Of a stretch of 64,000 bases of DNA, positions 30,701 to 39,369 are shown piece after piece. The notes beneath the pieces were generated by a model, which searched no databases, was not told the DNA's origin, and worked only from the letters and a program-made list of their open reading frames with translations. Numbering within the stretch: position 1 is the first letter of the stretch; each line of letters opens with the position of its first letter. Origin of the DNA: Distichodus sexfasciatus (taxonomy: Eukaryota > Chordata > Actinopteri > Characiformes > Distichodontidae); NCBI GenBank assembly GCA_032718565.1, contig JAVGVS010000236.1:124001-188000 (forward strand). Direction: 5' to 3'. The translations under genes and the position numbers were made by a program.

Positions 30701-32830
30701 AATGTTGATATCTCAGTCATATGTCGTCCGATTCATTCGATATATGTATCGTTTTGAAGCTTGATTTATGCCCTTTCATGAAAACACAATAACTCAATTT
30801 TACAAGCGACTGGTTTTGCCGTGCAGAGTCACAAATAATATGTGAAGATAATTGCCTCAAAGGTCTCTGGTGTAACACTGTAGGTGGAAGCACAACTGTG
30901 AAGAATCTCTTTATTAAACAGCAAAACAAACTGGGCACAAGGGCCACAAACCAGCCATCCGGTGGCCGGCTGAGGGAAAGTCAGGGCAAGCCGTGACAAT
31001 AATTAGCTTGAGCACACCAAATAATAACTTGAACACACACGATAATTCAAAAATTCAACTTGGAGGGGAACTGTAGGGGCTCGTGAAACGTGTTATGATT
31101 GTTGTCTTTGCATAGTTTGTTCACTAGAAACCACATTTTCAAAGTCAACTTTATACAATTATTCAGAGAGATGAGACGACCTGGCTCCAGTTTTACAAAA
31201 GTACAGAGTACAAAAAGTAGTGGTCTCTTGGAGGGAATTGTACATTTGGCCAGAGAATGTTCAGGTTTGACTCAGTCAACACCACGCGAAAATGGCTGGG
31301 GATGGCGGTTCATCAACTGTAAGTATAACTTGTTCACCTTGTAAAACTCCTTAATACTGGCCAAACGTACAATTCCCTCCAAGAGACCACTACAATGTGC
31401 GAATGTAGCGCAGTGTTGTCAACATTAAATCATACTCTCGCACTTCAGTTGATGTGATTGGCTGTAAACTTTGGAGACATATCATAGGCCACCTTTTGAA
31501 AAAACACATTTGTGCATCGAGCGCTGTCAGGGAGGTCTCAAAAATCCACAAATGAATGTAGGGGTCTTGACCAATCTATACGGTGGTTTGTAAATGCAGG
31601 TTTATCGCTTTGTGAATAAATGTAACTGCACTGACATCTGTGCATCGTGTAACAAGTCGAGAAATGCATTTGTGAATGGTGTTACATTTATTGGTAAGTC
31701 ATAAATTATCTTTGTGAATCTTGTTACATTTGTTGAATCAAGAAATATATTTGTGAATGGTGTGATATTTGTACGATAATATTGACACTAAATCCTCTCC
31801 GTAGTTGATGGCTGGTGCCGAGCAAGAGGTAGTTTGCACGTTATACCTCTCGACAGGTTGTAAACATTATGCAGTTAATTTGTCAATTATATTTTCTGTA
31901 AAAGTGTTACACAGTGTTGCTATGGAATCGCTCAGTTGTCTTTAAACTGCAAGTGTCCCGGACGCTTTGAGTTTGGTTATGCAACTTATACCCCTTGTAC
32001 TTGAAGATGTTTTATGGGGTGGTCTGAAAAAAGTTTGCACATTATACCGCCTAAATGTTGATTAAAAAGAACTAGTGCCGGATTGGATTTATGATTAGTC
32101 CTTTTTTTACATCAAGCAATTGAAAGTGACTAAGTAACTTTTACTCAAAGTAAATTTTAAATTAAGTACTTTTTTACTTTTACTCGAGTAGATTTTTAGA
32201 TGAGTATGTTTACTTGTACTTGAGTAGAATTTAAGCAAAGTAAAGATACTTTTACTTAATTCCAATTTTTAGTCCTTTTTCCACCTCTGGTCACAGACCA
32301 CCTGCATCGCCGCCACGGACCACCATGGGACGCAGACCACTGGTTGAAAACCCCTGATTTATACAATCGACTCTTACCAAAACTGTTGAAATGTAACAGT
32401 CCTAAAGAATTTCACACAACAAATTTAAGAGAAAATCTCTCTGTCATGTGTGGTGTTTCTGGAAAAAAATAAGATCAGGCGATCAGACATTTAAATCCTC
32501 TAATCATCGAAATTATCAAAAGCTGTACTTATTCCGCACCATTATTGGCTCACTGTAAATGATTTTGTTTTTGCTGTGTGCGGTGCAGACCGGCCGGGCC
32601 TGACCAGCGTGGAGCGGATCGAGCGCTGCCAGGAGGAGTTCCTGCTGGCCTTCGAACATTACATCAACTACCGCAAGCACAAGGTGGCACACTTCTGGCC
32701 CAAGCTGCTGATGAAGGTGACGGACCTGCGCATGATCGGGGCGTGTCACGCCAGCCGCTTCCTGCACATGAAGGTGGAGTGTCCCACCGAGCTCTTCCCC
32801 CCACTCTTCCTCGAGGTGTTCGAAGACTGA
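4782..32830 (+). CDS. thrb: Thyroid hormone receptor beta, TRbeta1 isoform (spliced)
   Basis: Ligand-activated nuclear receptor that binds thyroid hormone response elements, usually with RXR, and switches from corepressor to coactivator on T3. Coding segments: 4782-4788, 6657-6707, 21919-22019, 22423-22570, 23246-23451, 25313-25459, 26946-27204, 32589-32830. They sum to 1161 nt, giving 386 aa (395 with the microexon at 24400-24426), and every junction keeps frame with GT-AG ends. The N-terminus reads MSERADKC and is much shorter than the mammalian TRbeta1 N-terminus, resembling other fish TRbeta as I recall them. Zinc cysteines are residues 32, 35, 49, 52 and 70, 76, 86, 89; P-box EGCKG is 50-54. 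The ligand-binding domain carries the conserved hormone-contact Arg and Asn (RAAVRYD, GQLKNGG) and His (GACHASRF), and ends in the AF-2 helix PLFLEVFED. The first two coding segments rest on phase, splice sites and family memory; the other six are certain. TRalpha is less likely given the TRbeta2-type exon and the neighbours. Confidence 0.93.
6550..6600 (+). repeat. CT microsatellite upstream of the TRbeta1 exon
   Basis: Almost pure (CT)n at 6556-6592 ending about 65 bp before the acceptor of the 51-nt exon; more CT-rich tracts follow at 6717-6790 and 6860-6893. Confidence 0.9.
6657..6707 (+). CDS. thrb: thrb TRbeta1-specific exon (51 nt)
   Basis: Acceptor tgttgtag at 6649-6656 and donor AATG|GTACAG at 6708. 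With the incoming phase it encodes ERADKCTPRWKHEAMQN plus the first base of a Gly codon completed at 21919 (GYIPSYL). Together with 4782-4788 it forms the whole TRbeta1 A/B region, about 20 residues. The exon lies between long CT-rich tracts on both sides (6550-6600 and 6717-6893). Confidence 0.85.
9226..9575 (-). mobile_element. tRNA-derived SINE, family 2, with 12-bp target duplication
   Basis: On the minus strand the head GTGACACAGTGGTTAGCG and a B-box-like GGATCCGAACCCC open the element; the 3' tail is a (TGAA)n repeat (TTCATTCATTCATT on the plus strand at 9233-9246). AGTTTATAATAT is repeated at 9214-9225 and 9576-9587, marking a clean insertion. Related copies at 27487-27835 and 55801-55911. 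Confidence 0.8.
9600..10085 (-). repeat. Dispersed retrotransposon 3' fragment
   Basis: The minus strand carries the same style of non-coding sequence (CCTCATTATT, CACCTGTTTC, GGCCACTGGAGGC) as 48945-49450 on the plus strand, indicating copies of one fish retrotransposon. No ORF. Confidence 0.4.
12826..13548. mobile_element. hAT-type non-autonomous transposon in a thrb intron
   Basis: 723 bp; ends CAGAGGTGG / CCACCTCTT, with GTAGTACC as 8-bp target duplication at 12818-12825 and 13549-13556. Subterminal repeats of TACTTGAGT / ACTTAAGTA type are typical of this fish family. A related right end lies at 32090-32296. Confidence 0.85.
16586..16665. repeat. Two-copy tandem duplication, 40-bp unit
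   Basis: 16586-16625 and 16626-16665 differ at one base (C/G at unit position 6); followed directly by a (TA)n tract to 16691. Confidence 0.9.
16667..16691. repeat. TA microsatellite
   Basis: Near-perfect (TA)n of about 25 bp directly after the tandem duplication. Confidence 0.9.
19284..19440 (+). promoter_or_regulatory. Candidate OTX/CRX sites upstream of TRbeta2
   Basis: GGATTA at 19284-19289 and TAATCC at 19434-19439 are K50-homeodomain (OTX/CRX) core motifs, 350-500 bp upstream of the TATA box; a weaker TAATCT lies near 19630. Cone and retinal genes are commonly driven by CRX/OTX2. These are short motifs, so chance is a real alternative. Confidence 0.3.
19783..19790 (+). promoter_or_regulatory. 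TATA box of the TRbeta2 promoter
   Basis: TATATAAG follows a GC-rich stretch (19740-19780) and lies 208 bp before the TRbeta2 ATG, so initiation near 19815 would give a leader of about 180 nt. No other TATA-like element was seen in the 200 bp before this exon. Confidence 0.6.
19998..20340 (+). CDS. thrb: thrb TRbeta2 first coding exon
   Basis: Encodes residues 1-114 of TRbeta2 and one base of codon 115. Composition is rich in Gly, His, Tyr and Pro, as expected for an unstructured activation region. The donor AAAG|GTACTC is at 20341. It sits inside the 15.2-kb intron between the TRbeta1 exon (6707) and the first zinc-finger exon (21919), the alternative-promoter layout known for vertebrate THRB. 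Confidence 0.92.
19998..32830 (+). CDS. thrb: Thyroid hormone receptor beta, TRbeta2 isoform (spliced)
   Basis: Alternative-promoter isoform that swaps the TRbeta1 N-terminus for a longer one. In vertebrates TRbeta2 is expressed in cone photoreceptors, where it directs long-wavelength opsin, and in pituitary and inner ear. Coding segments: 19998-20340, 21919-22019, 22423-22570, 23246-23451, 25313-25459, 26946-27204, 32589-32830; total 1446 nt, 481 aa (490 with the microexon). The first 114 codons are isoform-specific, start MNYCM, and include CAYTGGN and end WMQMPHKKG, matching the TRbeta2 N-terminus pattern. The exon ends AAAG|GTACTC in phase 1, as the TRbeta1 exon at 6657-6707 also does, so both splice to 21919 in frame. 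The ATG is the first in frame after a stop in the 5' leader, and a TATA box lies about 210 bp upstream. Confidence 0.93.
20341..21918 (+). other. thrb: thrb intron between the TRbeta2 exon and zinc finger 1
   Basis: 1.6 kb without repeats I recognise. Around 21000-21090 is a stretch rich in TAATT-type homeodomain motifs. Confidence 0.5.
21919..22019 (+). CDS. thrb: thrb exon: first zinc finger
   Basis: 101 nt, phase 1 to 0. Encodes GYIPSYLDKDEL and zinc finger 1, C-V-V-C-G-D through C-E-G-C-K (TRbeta1 residues 20-53). Acceptor gtttgcag at 21911-21918, donor AAG|GTCAGT at 22020. It is the common exon to which both TRbeta1 and TRbeta2 first exons splice. Confidence 0.97.
22423..22570 (+). CDS. 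thrb: thrb exon: second zinc finger
   Basis: 148 nt, phase 0 to 1. Encodes GFFRRTIQK through the second zinc finger (cysteines at TRbeta1 70, 76, 86, 89) to KKCIAVGMATD. The GFFRR segment completes the DNA-recognition helix. Acceptor ctccctag; donor GACT|GTGAGT at 22571. Confidence 0.97.
23246..23451 (+). CDS. thrb: thrb exon: hinge and start of ligand-binding domain
   Basis: 206 nt, phase 1 to 0, TRbeta1 residues 103-171, from LVLDDSKRLAKRKL to HWKQKRKFL. It contains the basic hinge (nuclear localisation, A-box) and LBD helix 1. The donor CTG|GTGAGA at 23452 opens the 1.86-kb intron that contains the candidate microexon. Confidence 0.97.
24400..24426 (+). CDS. thrb: thrb alternative 27-nt microexon (9-residue LBD insert)
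   Basis: Nine codons, SAVGVKETK, between an acceptor (tacttctgaccag) and a strong donor (AAG|GTAAGA at 24427). Phase 0 on both sides, so inclusion adds nine residues between KRKFL and PEDIG. Fish TRbeta is known to occur with and without a nine-residue insert at this point, and position and length fit. A second in-phase acceptor at 24338-24339 would give an 87-nt exon (24340-24426, 29 codons, open throughout). The 27-nt form is preferred because it matches the known insert length. Confidence 0.8.
24734..24764 (+). repeat. GA microsatellite in a thrb intron
   Basis: (GA)n of about 28 bp in the intron downstream of the microexon. Confidence 0.9.
25313..25459 (+). CDS. thrb: thrb exon: ligand-binding domain, helices 2-3
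   Basis: 147 nt, phase 0 on both sides (TRbeta1 172-220), from PEDIG to KKLPMFCE. Includes the nuclear-receptor signature start [20 protein letters not shown], which lines the coactivator groove. Acceptor ctgtcgttgcag; donor GAG|GTAAGA at 25460. Confidence 0.97.
25591..25700. mobile_element. Tc1/mariner-like terminal fragment
   Basis: Begins after a TATA with CAGCTCTGGAAAAAAATAAG, the typical start of a fish Tc1-like MITE (TA target). A matching far end was not found, so it is probably truncated. Confidence 0.4.
26176..26524. repeat. Dispersed repeat in a thrb intron
   Basis: The stretch with TAGCGCCATCAATGGCAGAG and AATAGGGTTCCAGCAGTTGC resembles a common fish repeat, with loosely similar inverted ends around CCATGCAG. 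Family not identified. Confidence 0.35.
26946..27204 (+). CDS. thrb: thrb exon: ligand-binding domain, helices 3-9
   Basis: 259 nt, phase 0 to 1 (TRbeta1 221-306). Encodes [20 protein letters not shown], the Arg-containing RAAVRYD segment, the beta-turn GEMAVTRGQLKNGG and helices 7-9. The Arg and Asn residues that hold the T3 carboxylate are conserved. Donor TCAG|GTGAGT at 27205 opens a 5.4-kb transposon-filled intron. Confidence 0.97.
27487..27835 (+). mobile_element. tRNA-derived SINE, family 2, plus-strand copy
   Basis: Head TGTCTCAGGGCTTAGCGC and GAAGGTCCTGGATTCG, body GGCTCCGGTTTCCTACCACA and tail GATAATGAATGAAAGG align with the reverse strand of 9226-9575. Confidence 0.7.
29202..29224. 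repeat. GT microsatellite
   Basis: (GT)n of about 23 bp. Confidence 0.9.
29512..29672 (-). mobile_element. tRNA-derived SINE, family 1, copy 4 (truncated)
   Basis: Minus-strand body of family 1 (GGTGACCTCTGCATTTGACC, GTACCTCAGTGGTACC). The A-box end is degraded. Confidence 0.65.
30204..30833. mobile_element. DNA transposon with about 30-bp inverted repeats
   Basis: 630 bp bounded by TGTGACCCTCCACGGCAAAA... and, in reverse complement, TGTGACTCTGCACGGCAAAA...; the arms stay matched through ACCAGTCGCTTGT. No transposase, target duplication unclear, superfamily not assigned. Confidence 0.7.
30890..31000 (-). repeat. Dispersed retrotransposon fragment
   Basis: Short minus-strand piece (GGGCACAAGGGCCACAAACC) shared in style with 9600-10085. 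Confidence 0.3.
31217..31393. repeat. Near-perfect 36-bp inverted repeat
   Basis: 31217-31252 and the reverse complement of 31358-31393 match at 35 of 36 bases, with a 105-bp spacer. It could be a small MITE or a foldback; transcripts of this intron could form a long hairpin. Confidence 0.85.
32090..32296. mobile_element. Right end of a hAT-type element
   Basis: Repeated TACTTTTACTC motifs ending TTTTTCCACCTCTG match the family seen complete at 12826-13548. The left end is missing. Confidence 0.55.
32589..32830 (+). CDS. thrb: thrb last coding exon: helices 10-12 and stop
   Basis: 242 nt ending in TGA at 32828-32830. Encodes the dimer interface, the ligand-contact His in GACHASRFLHM and the AF-2 coactivator helix PLFLEVFED at the C-terminus. 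Acceptor tgtgcggtgcag. GC content is higher than in the surrounding introns, as in the other LBD exons. Confidence 0.97.
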
Positions 32831-33660
32831 CACGCCGCTGACCGGGCCCGAGGACGAGGCCCGTCCGCTCCGACCCCAACACCGCCGTCGCCACCACCAC
32901 CACAACCACGGCTCCTCCCCTTCTGACAAACACACACACACACCCACCCACCCCAGTGGCACTTAAAACCACACCTTAAAACCGGCCCTCTTCGGACGTG
33001 TTGAACGAACTCCGTCACTACTGAGTGTCATTTCATTCCATAGATTTAGAAGTAGCTCTTTGGACCTAGCTTCTGGATGGACCATTCCTTTTTACGATGC
33101 GGGTACATGTGAATAGCGTTTTATTTTTCTTTTTGGTCGTTTTATTTTGGGGGGGGGGTTTTCCATGCGTTTTTCAATTTTGTTCTTGCTCTCTCTATCC
33201 CTCTCTCCCTTTCTCTTTCCCGCTTTCTCTGTTTTGTAAATGTTCCTGTTCTATGAAAAAGAACCTCCAGGTGTACTTGTACAGTTCTTTTATGAGTGAT
33301 TCTATCTACATCACTGTCATTAGCTGGTCACTCGGTTGTATGATCTATGCATCTGTAGCGTGTCATGCAACATTCCACAAGGAGTAGAAGTCAGTTCTGA
33401 GTCCAGACATGATGAAAAAGAAAAACAGAAAGAAACGATAGCACAGGAGGTAGTTGGGCGAAGGAAGACTTTGCCCAAAAATAGCCAGTGGGGCTAAATG
33501 TGAATGTGGCTTTTATTAGCTTTTATTCATCACGAGCTACATTAGTCTTCGACGGCTGAGTCGTTCCTTTTAATGGCTCCACGAGTCTTCAGACTCTCAA
33601 CATGAACTCGGATGAAATTGTCCTATATCTCACAATGCAAACCCTACAGGACATTCGTAC

Positions 33661-33661
<1 letters not shown>

Positions 33662-33690
<29 letters not shown>
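33662..33690. repeat. CA microsatellite in thrb 3' UTR
   Basis: (CA)n of about 29 bp. Confidence 0.9.
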
Positions 33691-33691
<1 letters not shown>

Positions 33692-34764
33692 GTTTACATA
33701 CGTGACAATATGAGTTCTGAAGCACTGTACACAAGTGGCGGAGCGCGGGATGGCTGTGAGGAAAGTGTGCAAAAGCCTGCTAGAGCTTCTCTGATTACAG
33801 CTTGGCTTAGTCAAAGCCACTGTTTTAGGTGCCAAAAACCTTGTGAGGAAGCCATGGCTTTTTGTCCCCAACTCCCCCCAAAAAGTGAACACAGGAAGTT
33901 ATGTGTTCCTTCTCTTCCATATCCATCCATCCATCCATCCACACACCCTCAGATTCCCTCCCCGCCACCCCCGAACCCCACAACCCTGCCGGAATGTCTA
34001 TAAAACTGCCTCTGAGAACTCATAGGAACTCGAACACATTTTCTCCGATGTGTCATATTTCATATTCCGCAAGGCAAGACAAAGGACAAAGGCGGCGCCT
34101 CCGCTCGGACTCGATGGTGCTATGAGTTTGCATATTTATACCTCTGTCAGACCTGTAAGTTAACCTCAGAATCAACCGTTTTTGGTGATCCCCACACACA
34201 CACACACACACACACCAGCGTAACCACGCACACACCTTACATGCACATCCGCACCCACACACTAGAAACATTGTACAGTGGAAAGGTTCCTGGCCAGGCA
34301 AAGAATCGTCTTCGTAACACAGCGTAACCTCTTTAGGTGCAGAGGATATGTCAAGGATCCGCTTTGCTTTTCTTTAGTGGTCTGTGTGTGGATGTGTGTG
34401 TGTGTGTGTGTTTGTTTTCCTTGCTACATTATCCTCTCAGACCTTATTGTACTGCGAAACATTTCTCACCTCACATACCTCGTTCCTTAGGAAGTTAGAC
34501 GAAACTGATTTGGTTTGTATACAAACAACCACAACACTTTGCCTCAAGCTCGTGTTTTGTCTGTAAAAAGAAAAAAAAAGTGATGCCTTTCGTAAGCAAT
34601 AGAGTTGCTCCAGTGGGGTTGGTTTCTTTTAGACTACACACAAAATGACACACACACTCATACACATACACTTATACACGCAGATATACATGCACACAAA
34701 GCACAGACTCAGACTAAATGCACAGACAATCAGTATGTAAGGAGAGAGAGAAGGAGGAGGGAGG

Positions 34765-34768
<4 letters not shown>

Positions 34769-34798
<30 letters not shown>
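34769..34798. repeat. GA microsatellite in thrb 3' UTR
   Basis: (GA)n of about 28 bp inside a longer purine-rich stretch (34740-34810). Confidence 0.9.
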
Positions 34799-34806
<8 letters not shown>

Positions 34807-35979
34807 CAGTCGCCTGCATCTCCGGGAGGGAGGTGTGTAATGGTCACGTCCATAAGGCCCAGTCTAATCGGTCTCCTCTCAGAATGTGTGAATGAAGAGC
34901 CCAGCACCAGGACAGAGATTATCCACAGTTACGCTGAAAAAAGTCCATTTAAACAAAACGCGCACTACAGAGAAAAAATAGAAACTTATTTTACAGTATA
35001 ACGGAGGAAAAAAGGTTGTATATTTTCAGACTGCAGATATTTTTTACAGATGTTGTTTGCGTATAATGAACTTTTTTTTTTTTTTTGCCATTTTACAAAC
35101 GTTAACAGTGAAGTAAAGCTCTTTTCTCTAATGTTCTCTAACAAGATCACTCATACTGTTGAGACTTAATTCACCATGAGGTCAGTAAAATACCTCAAAC
35201 AGGGTTACTCACAAACTCTTTTTTGTTTCAGTGTTACCTTCCGTCATTCCACAACGGTCAGACAATAAGCAAAATGTACACAGTTGGTTTATAGCAGGAA
35301 ACATTTCGTACTGGAGAAAAGTCCCAAACCAAGCCTGCGGTGCGGTCAAACTCAAGCCCAGGCCTCCCTCTTTAAACCGTTTGGAAATCAAATCCACAGC
35401 TTCCCCCCCGTCAAAAGCTGCATGTTGGTCCTACGTGTCTTACTGTTTAGCCAACAAATTTTATTTGATATCGTGCAGATTTTATTGGTAAACGCAGCGA
35501 GGCTGGGTCCATGAGCTAACTTCAGCTGAACTGAGCCCTAAAAACAAGCTCCACCTCGAATTTGGCGTACCAACCTAGAATCTTGGAGCCTCATGATAAA
35601 ATCCCCTGCTGAGGGCGTCCTCGCGGGGACAAGAGTAAGACGTGTAAGTGAGTGTGTAGTTCAAATATAAATCAGTTCTGGAATCTTGTTTTTTGTTTTT
35701 TAACCAAATTTTACATGTTGCACAGAGCTGCTGTAAGACAGCAAAGCCGACTGATTGAGTAAAATTTCACAGGTTTTGGCCCGTGCTGTGATTGGAGTAC
35801 CCTGGAAAAAGAAGAAGAAAAAGGAAAAAAAAAAAAACGAGAGAGAGAGACGTTGCACTAAAGAGTGTAATCCTGAATCTCATCATGAATGTGGTGGTGA
35901 TTGTAAATTAAGAGAATTGGTGAGAATGACAGAAAGAAAAGGAGGAGGTTGTTTGTATTTAATATAAACTGGCTCTAAG

Positions 35980-35985
35980 AATAAA
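35980..35985 (+). terminator. thrb: Candidate thrb poly(A) signal
   Basis: AATAAA about 3.15 kb after the stop codon; long 3' UTRs are usual for THRB. Earlier or later sites cannot be excluded. Confidence 0.35.
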
Positions 35986-37546
35986 TATGGTTTTGAGAAA
36001 TGCAGGGAGAGTGGGCTGTTCTTTATTCCTCAAAGCTGCTTGTAAAATGTTTATACAGTGTGCAGCAACAAACGACATGACTGTTGAAAAGAAAGCCAGA
36101 GTCATCCAGGATCACTTTGTTAGACAGAGTCTAAAAAAATTCAAATTAATCGTGCACTTGTTTATCTTTATGTGTTAATCCATCCACATAGCACTGAGGA
36201 CGAATCGCGGCTATAATTTAAACTTCATTATTCAGTCATCAAGCCTGATTCTGTCGACAAAAGGTTAACCGTTTTTGCACATGCTTGCTTTGCCACAGGT
36301 CAGGTTCTAGTTATTTCACTTTCTGCCTTTATGTCAGCACATTAAAATGCCAACACCTGTCATTATTACAAACACATTCCTTCCTTCCCAAATTAAACCA
36401 CTTAACAAGCCTTGAATTATGGGTTTCCTGCCAGACGACTCAAAAGCGCCACCTTGTGGATAGAATATTTGGACAGTTAGATATTTGCATTAAATTCATT
36501 ATTCATAAAGGATGAAGACAGACTACATGTCACAGTTAAATGGCTGAAAACCTCTGCTTTATAGCATCATACTGTGTTTTACCAAAAAATGCAACAAGTG
36601 TATTAAGCGTCTTGGCTACTTTAAAATGGGCGTTATCGAAAATAATAATAATAACATGAATAAATGGAACAATTATTTTTGCTTCGATCCATTCTGGTCA
36701 TCGGGAGTTAGTTTTCACTCCTTTTGCCTTTGGAGTCAAACTGTCTCATGTTCACGTGGAACTGACCTGTGGACTTCCCCTACCGAGTGACCTACTTCTC
36801 TGTGTACAGCCTCAGGACCTGAAAATTAGCCTCAACTCTGCTGCCATCTTGTGGTGGAATTAGGCAATTGCTACCATCAGAGATAGAACCTTCTGATTTT
36901 ATGTTCTAACAATTCCCCAGATTCGTCATTGTCGTGGGATTAAGGGTTTTTTTGCGCACACGTACATGTATATTTACGTATGTACGATGGTTTCTTACAT
37001 ACATGTGTATATGCAGGCCCGGACTAGGACAAAAAATTGGCCCTGGCATTTTGGCGCAGAACGGCCCACCACATACAATCATATGCACCACTCATCCTTG
37101 CGCTTCCTTTTGTATGTATACCAACTCCTTCTTCTTAAAACCGCCATGTAATTAGTCGCAGATACATTAAATACTTCCCAACTTGGCGTTTATGAATACA
37201 ATAAAATTGCACACTCCACAGGGATTAATCCTAAAACAAGCTATGGCTCCACTCTGTGTGTGCCTGTGTGTTCAAGGAAGAAAGAGAAAGAGCTGCGAAT
37301 TATAATACAGTGATTTCTGATGACGCCTGCTGTGCAACCCATCAACCCCATTACAACATCACCCTATCAGTTTAATAATAAAAATAATAATAATAATAAA
37401 GAGGAGCCGCTGTATTTTTAACGATACTGAAAACAATAGCTTTGGGTTTTCTACATTCCGGGGCGTACCATAATAATACCGTCAAGCTAAGTTAATAACT
37501 AGCTGTTCTGACCTCATTGTGCTTAGGGGCGCCATCATGTGGTGGC

Positions 37547-38996
37547 CAGGGGTGACCGCGGCCACCACCAAATCATCTCTGGCCACACCAGTGGCAACTC
37601 CTAGTATGTATGTGGATTTTTAATCATGCATACCATATTTAAATACATAACGTGCATTTTTTTTAAATCCACAATAGTTCATAACATGAAAAACGCGGCT
37701 AAATACAGCGCTGTCACAGCTCCCTCCGCTTTCCCCTCCCTGTTGCTTTTTAGGATTCGCCTCCCGCTGAGTCACTCACTAAACTGATCCGGGTGTGCGA
37801 GTCACTTGAGTCACTTATGCCAGCATTGCCAAATTGCCAGCTGATTTGTTTGTTTTTCAAAGAAGAATGTATACGTGGCTTGTGATGAGAATAAATGGAC
37901 TTCCAAATAAATGACAAAGTATCAAGAGTGGCAAATATTTAAGCGACACTAGAGGAAGTTAACCGGCGGATTCATTCTATAATGTGGTTTGAGGAGCGCT
38001 AACCCGCGTGTGTGCGATTCAGGGGTGCCTTTCCCAAAAGCATAGTTAGCAACATTATGTTAGTTGCTAATGTAACTGTTACTTTATACGCTTTTGGAAA
38101 ACCCAGATTCGGTTACATGTACTGACACCGCCCTACTGATTCGACTGACACGAGTCCCGTAGTCTACAAAGAGGATTCAACTCTGTAGGAAGTTGTTATG
38201 ATCACTCTTTTGACTGTGGTGGTGCAAACAAACTGGAAGTTATGACATTTTTAGCAGCTATACTTGTTACTATGGCTGTATTGATCTTGTAATGACTTTG
38301 AAATGATTATAAGAGGCATGTACGTGATGGCGTTTATATTTTAGTCATGATGTAGTTAAGACTCGATGGATTCGGGTTAATGGAGATCTCAGATTCGTGA
38401 CTCGTGAGTTATGTTGTGGATCCGGGTGATTAACCCCAGTGAGTCATGAATCGCTCTAGTAAGAAGCATGGACGGCAGCACAACACTTGAGCTCATCTGT
38501 ATTTCCGAAAAGAGAACTTTTAGTGGGTATGTTTGCCACGAAATCGTGACTTGTATTGAAAATACATGCATATACTTAGTTAATTCTTAAAAGTCAACTT
38601 AATGTTACTCATTACGTTTTTATTCGGTCAAATTCACGTTAGCTAAAAATTAACGCTAGCACAACTAAGCGGAAAAGTTAGCGTAGCTAACAGCTAACAT
38701 AGCATGCTATGTCAGTTTGCACAGGATGAAAAGAAAGCATATAGACATTTCTCCTTTTTATAAGAAGAAAAAGACCATTAGAGGGAACATACAAACAGGG
38801 TATTCAGGTAAATGGTTTGCTGATGTATTCTTTTAACATGGAGCTGTTCAATAGTTTTTTGTCCAGTTAAAATGCAGAACATTAATCAATTATAATAATA
38901 AAAAAAAGAAAACATATCAGATCATTCCATTACTTCCATTATTTAGAATATATATGTATATATGCAGATTTCCAGTGGCCTCCTCTGGCCACCCCT
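37547..38996. mobile_element. Candidate hAT-like element with GC-rich inverted ends
   Basis: The left end CAGGGGTGACCGCGGCCACC resembles the reverse complement of the right end (AGGGGTGGCCAGAGGAGGCC). 1.45 kb, AT-rich interior, no transposase; target duplication not visible. Confidence 0.4.
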
Positions 38997-39369
38997 AGTG
39001 AGGTGCCACTGCTTATGCTAGCTAGACTAAGACTAGCTACATCTTGGTAGTTAACTACAACCATTTTTTGTCGGACCTAGGTGGCAACCCTAACAGCACG
39101 ACTATCATCAGGTGAAGGTCCTGCTGCTGCAAACATATCAGTAAGGGCCTGTGTCCAACGAATGTGTGTTTTTCGCTGAGAGTGCTAAAACCCTCTCTTT
39201 CAGAGCACTTTTTCTGCACATTCTCTCAGCGCTCGTTCTTGCTAAGTTAAGAAAAGCGCCATCGGGCACTTCCGCTTTCGTTCCCATTTCAACGTGAGCG
39301 CTAGTTCAGCCGACAAGATGGAGAGAAATCAGATCTTAGCATTAGCGGCCACGTTTGAAATAGATAAAT

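Larger units (their letters stand above)
27302..32356. mobile_element. Charlie-like hAT ends bracketing most of the last thrb intron
   Basis: Left end CAGGGGTTCTCAACTGGT and right end (reverse complement) CAGGGGTTTTCAACCAGT are inverted repeats of the hAT-Charlie type. Other repeats lie between them (27487-27835, 29512-29672, 30204-30833, 31217-31393, 32090-32296). No 8-bp target duplication was found, so the two ends may belong to different copies. No transposase ORF seen. Confidence 0.45.
32831..35985 (+). other. thrb: thrb 3' UTR (extent inferred)
   Basis: About 3.1 kb without a gene after the thrb stop. It holds several CA/GT and GA/CT microsatellites (33662-33690, 34194-34214, 34391-34411, 34769-34798), an ATCC tract near 33920 and a T-run near 35075. 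The AATAAA at 35980-35985 is the best poly(A) signal seen; the true end may differ. No conserved coding sequence was found on either strand. Confidence 0.45.

Noticed and set aside
34605..34907. ORFs of about 95 codons on both strands in the thrb 3' UTR
   Set aside because: Translation of CA and GA microsatellites; no conserved protein features.
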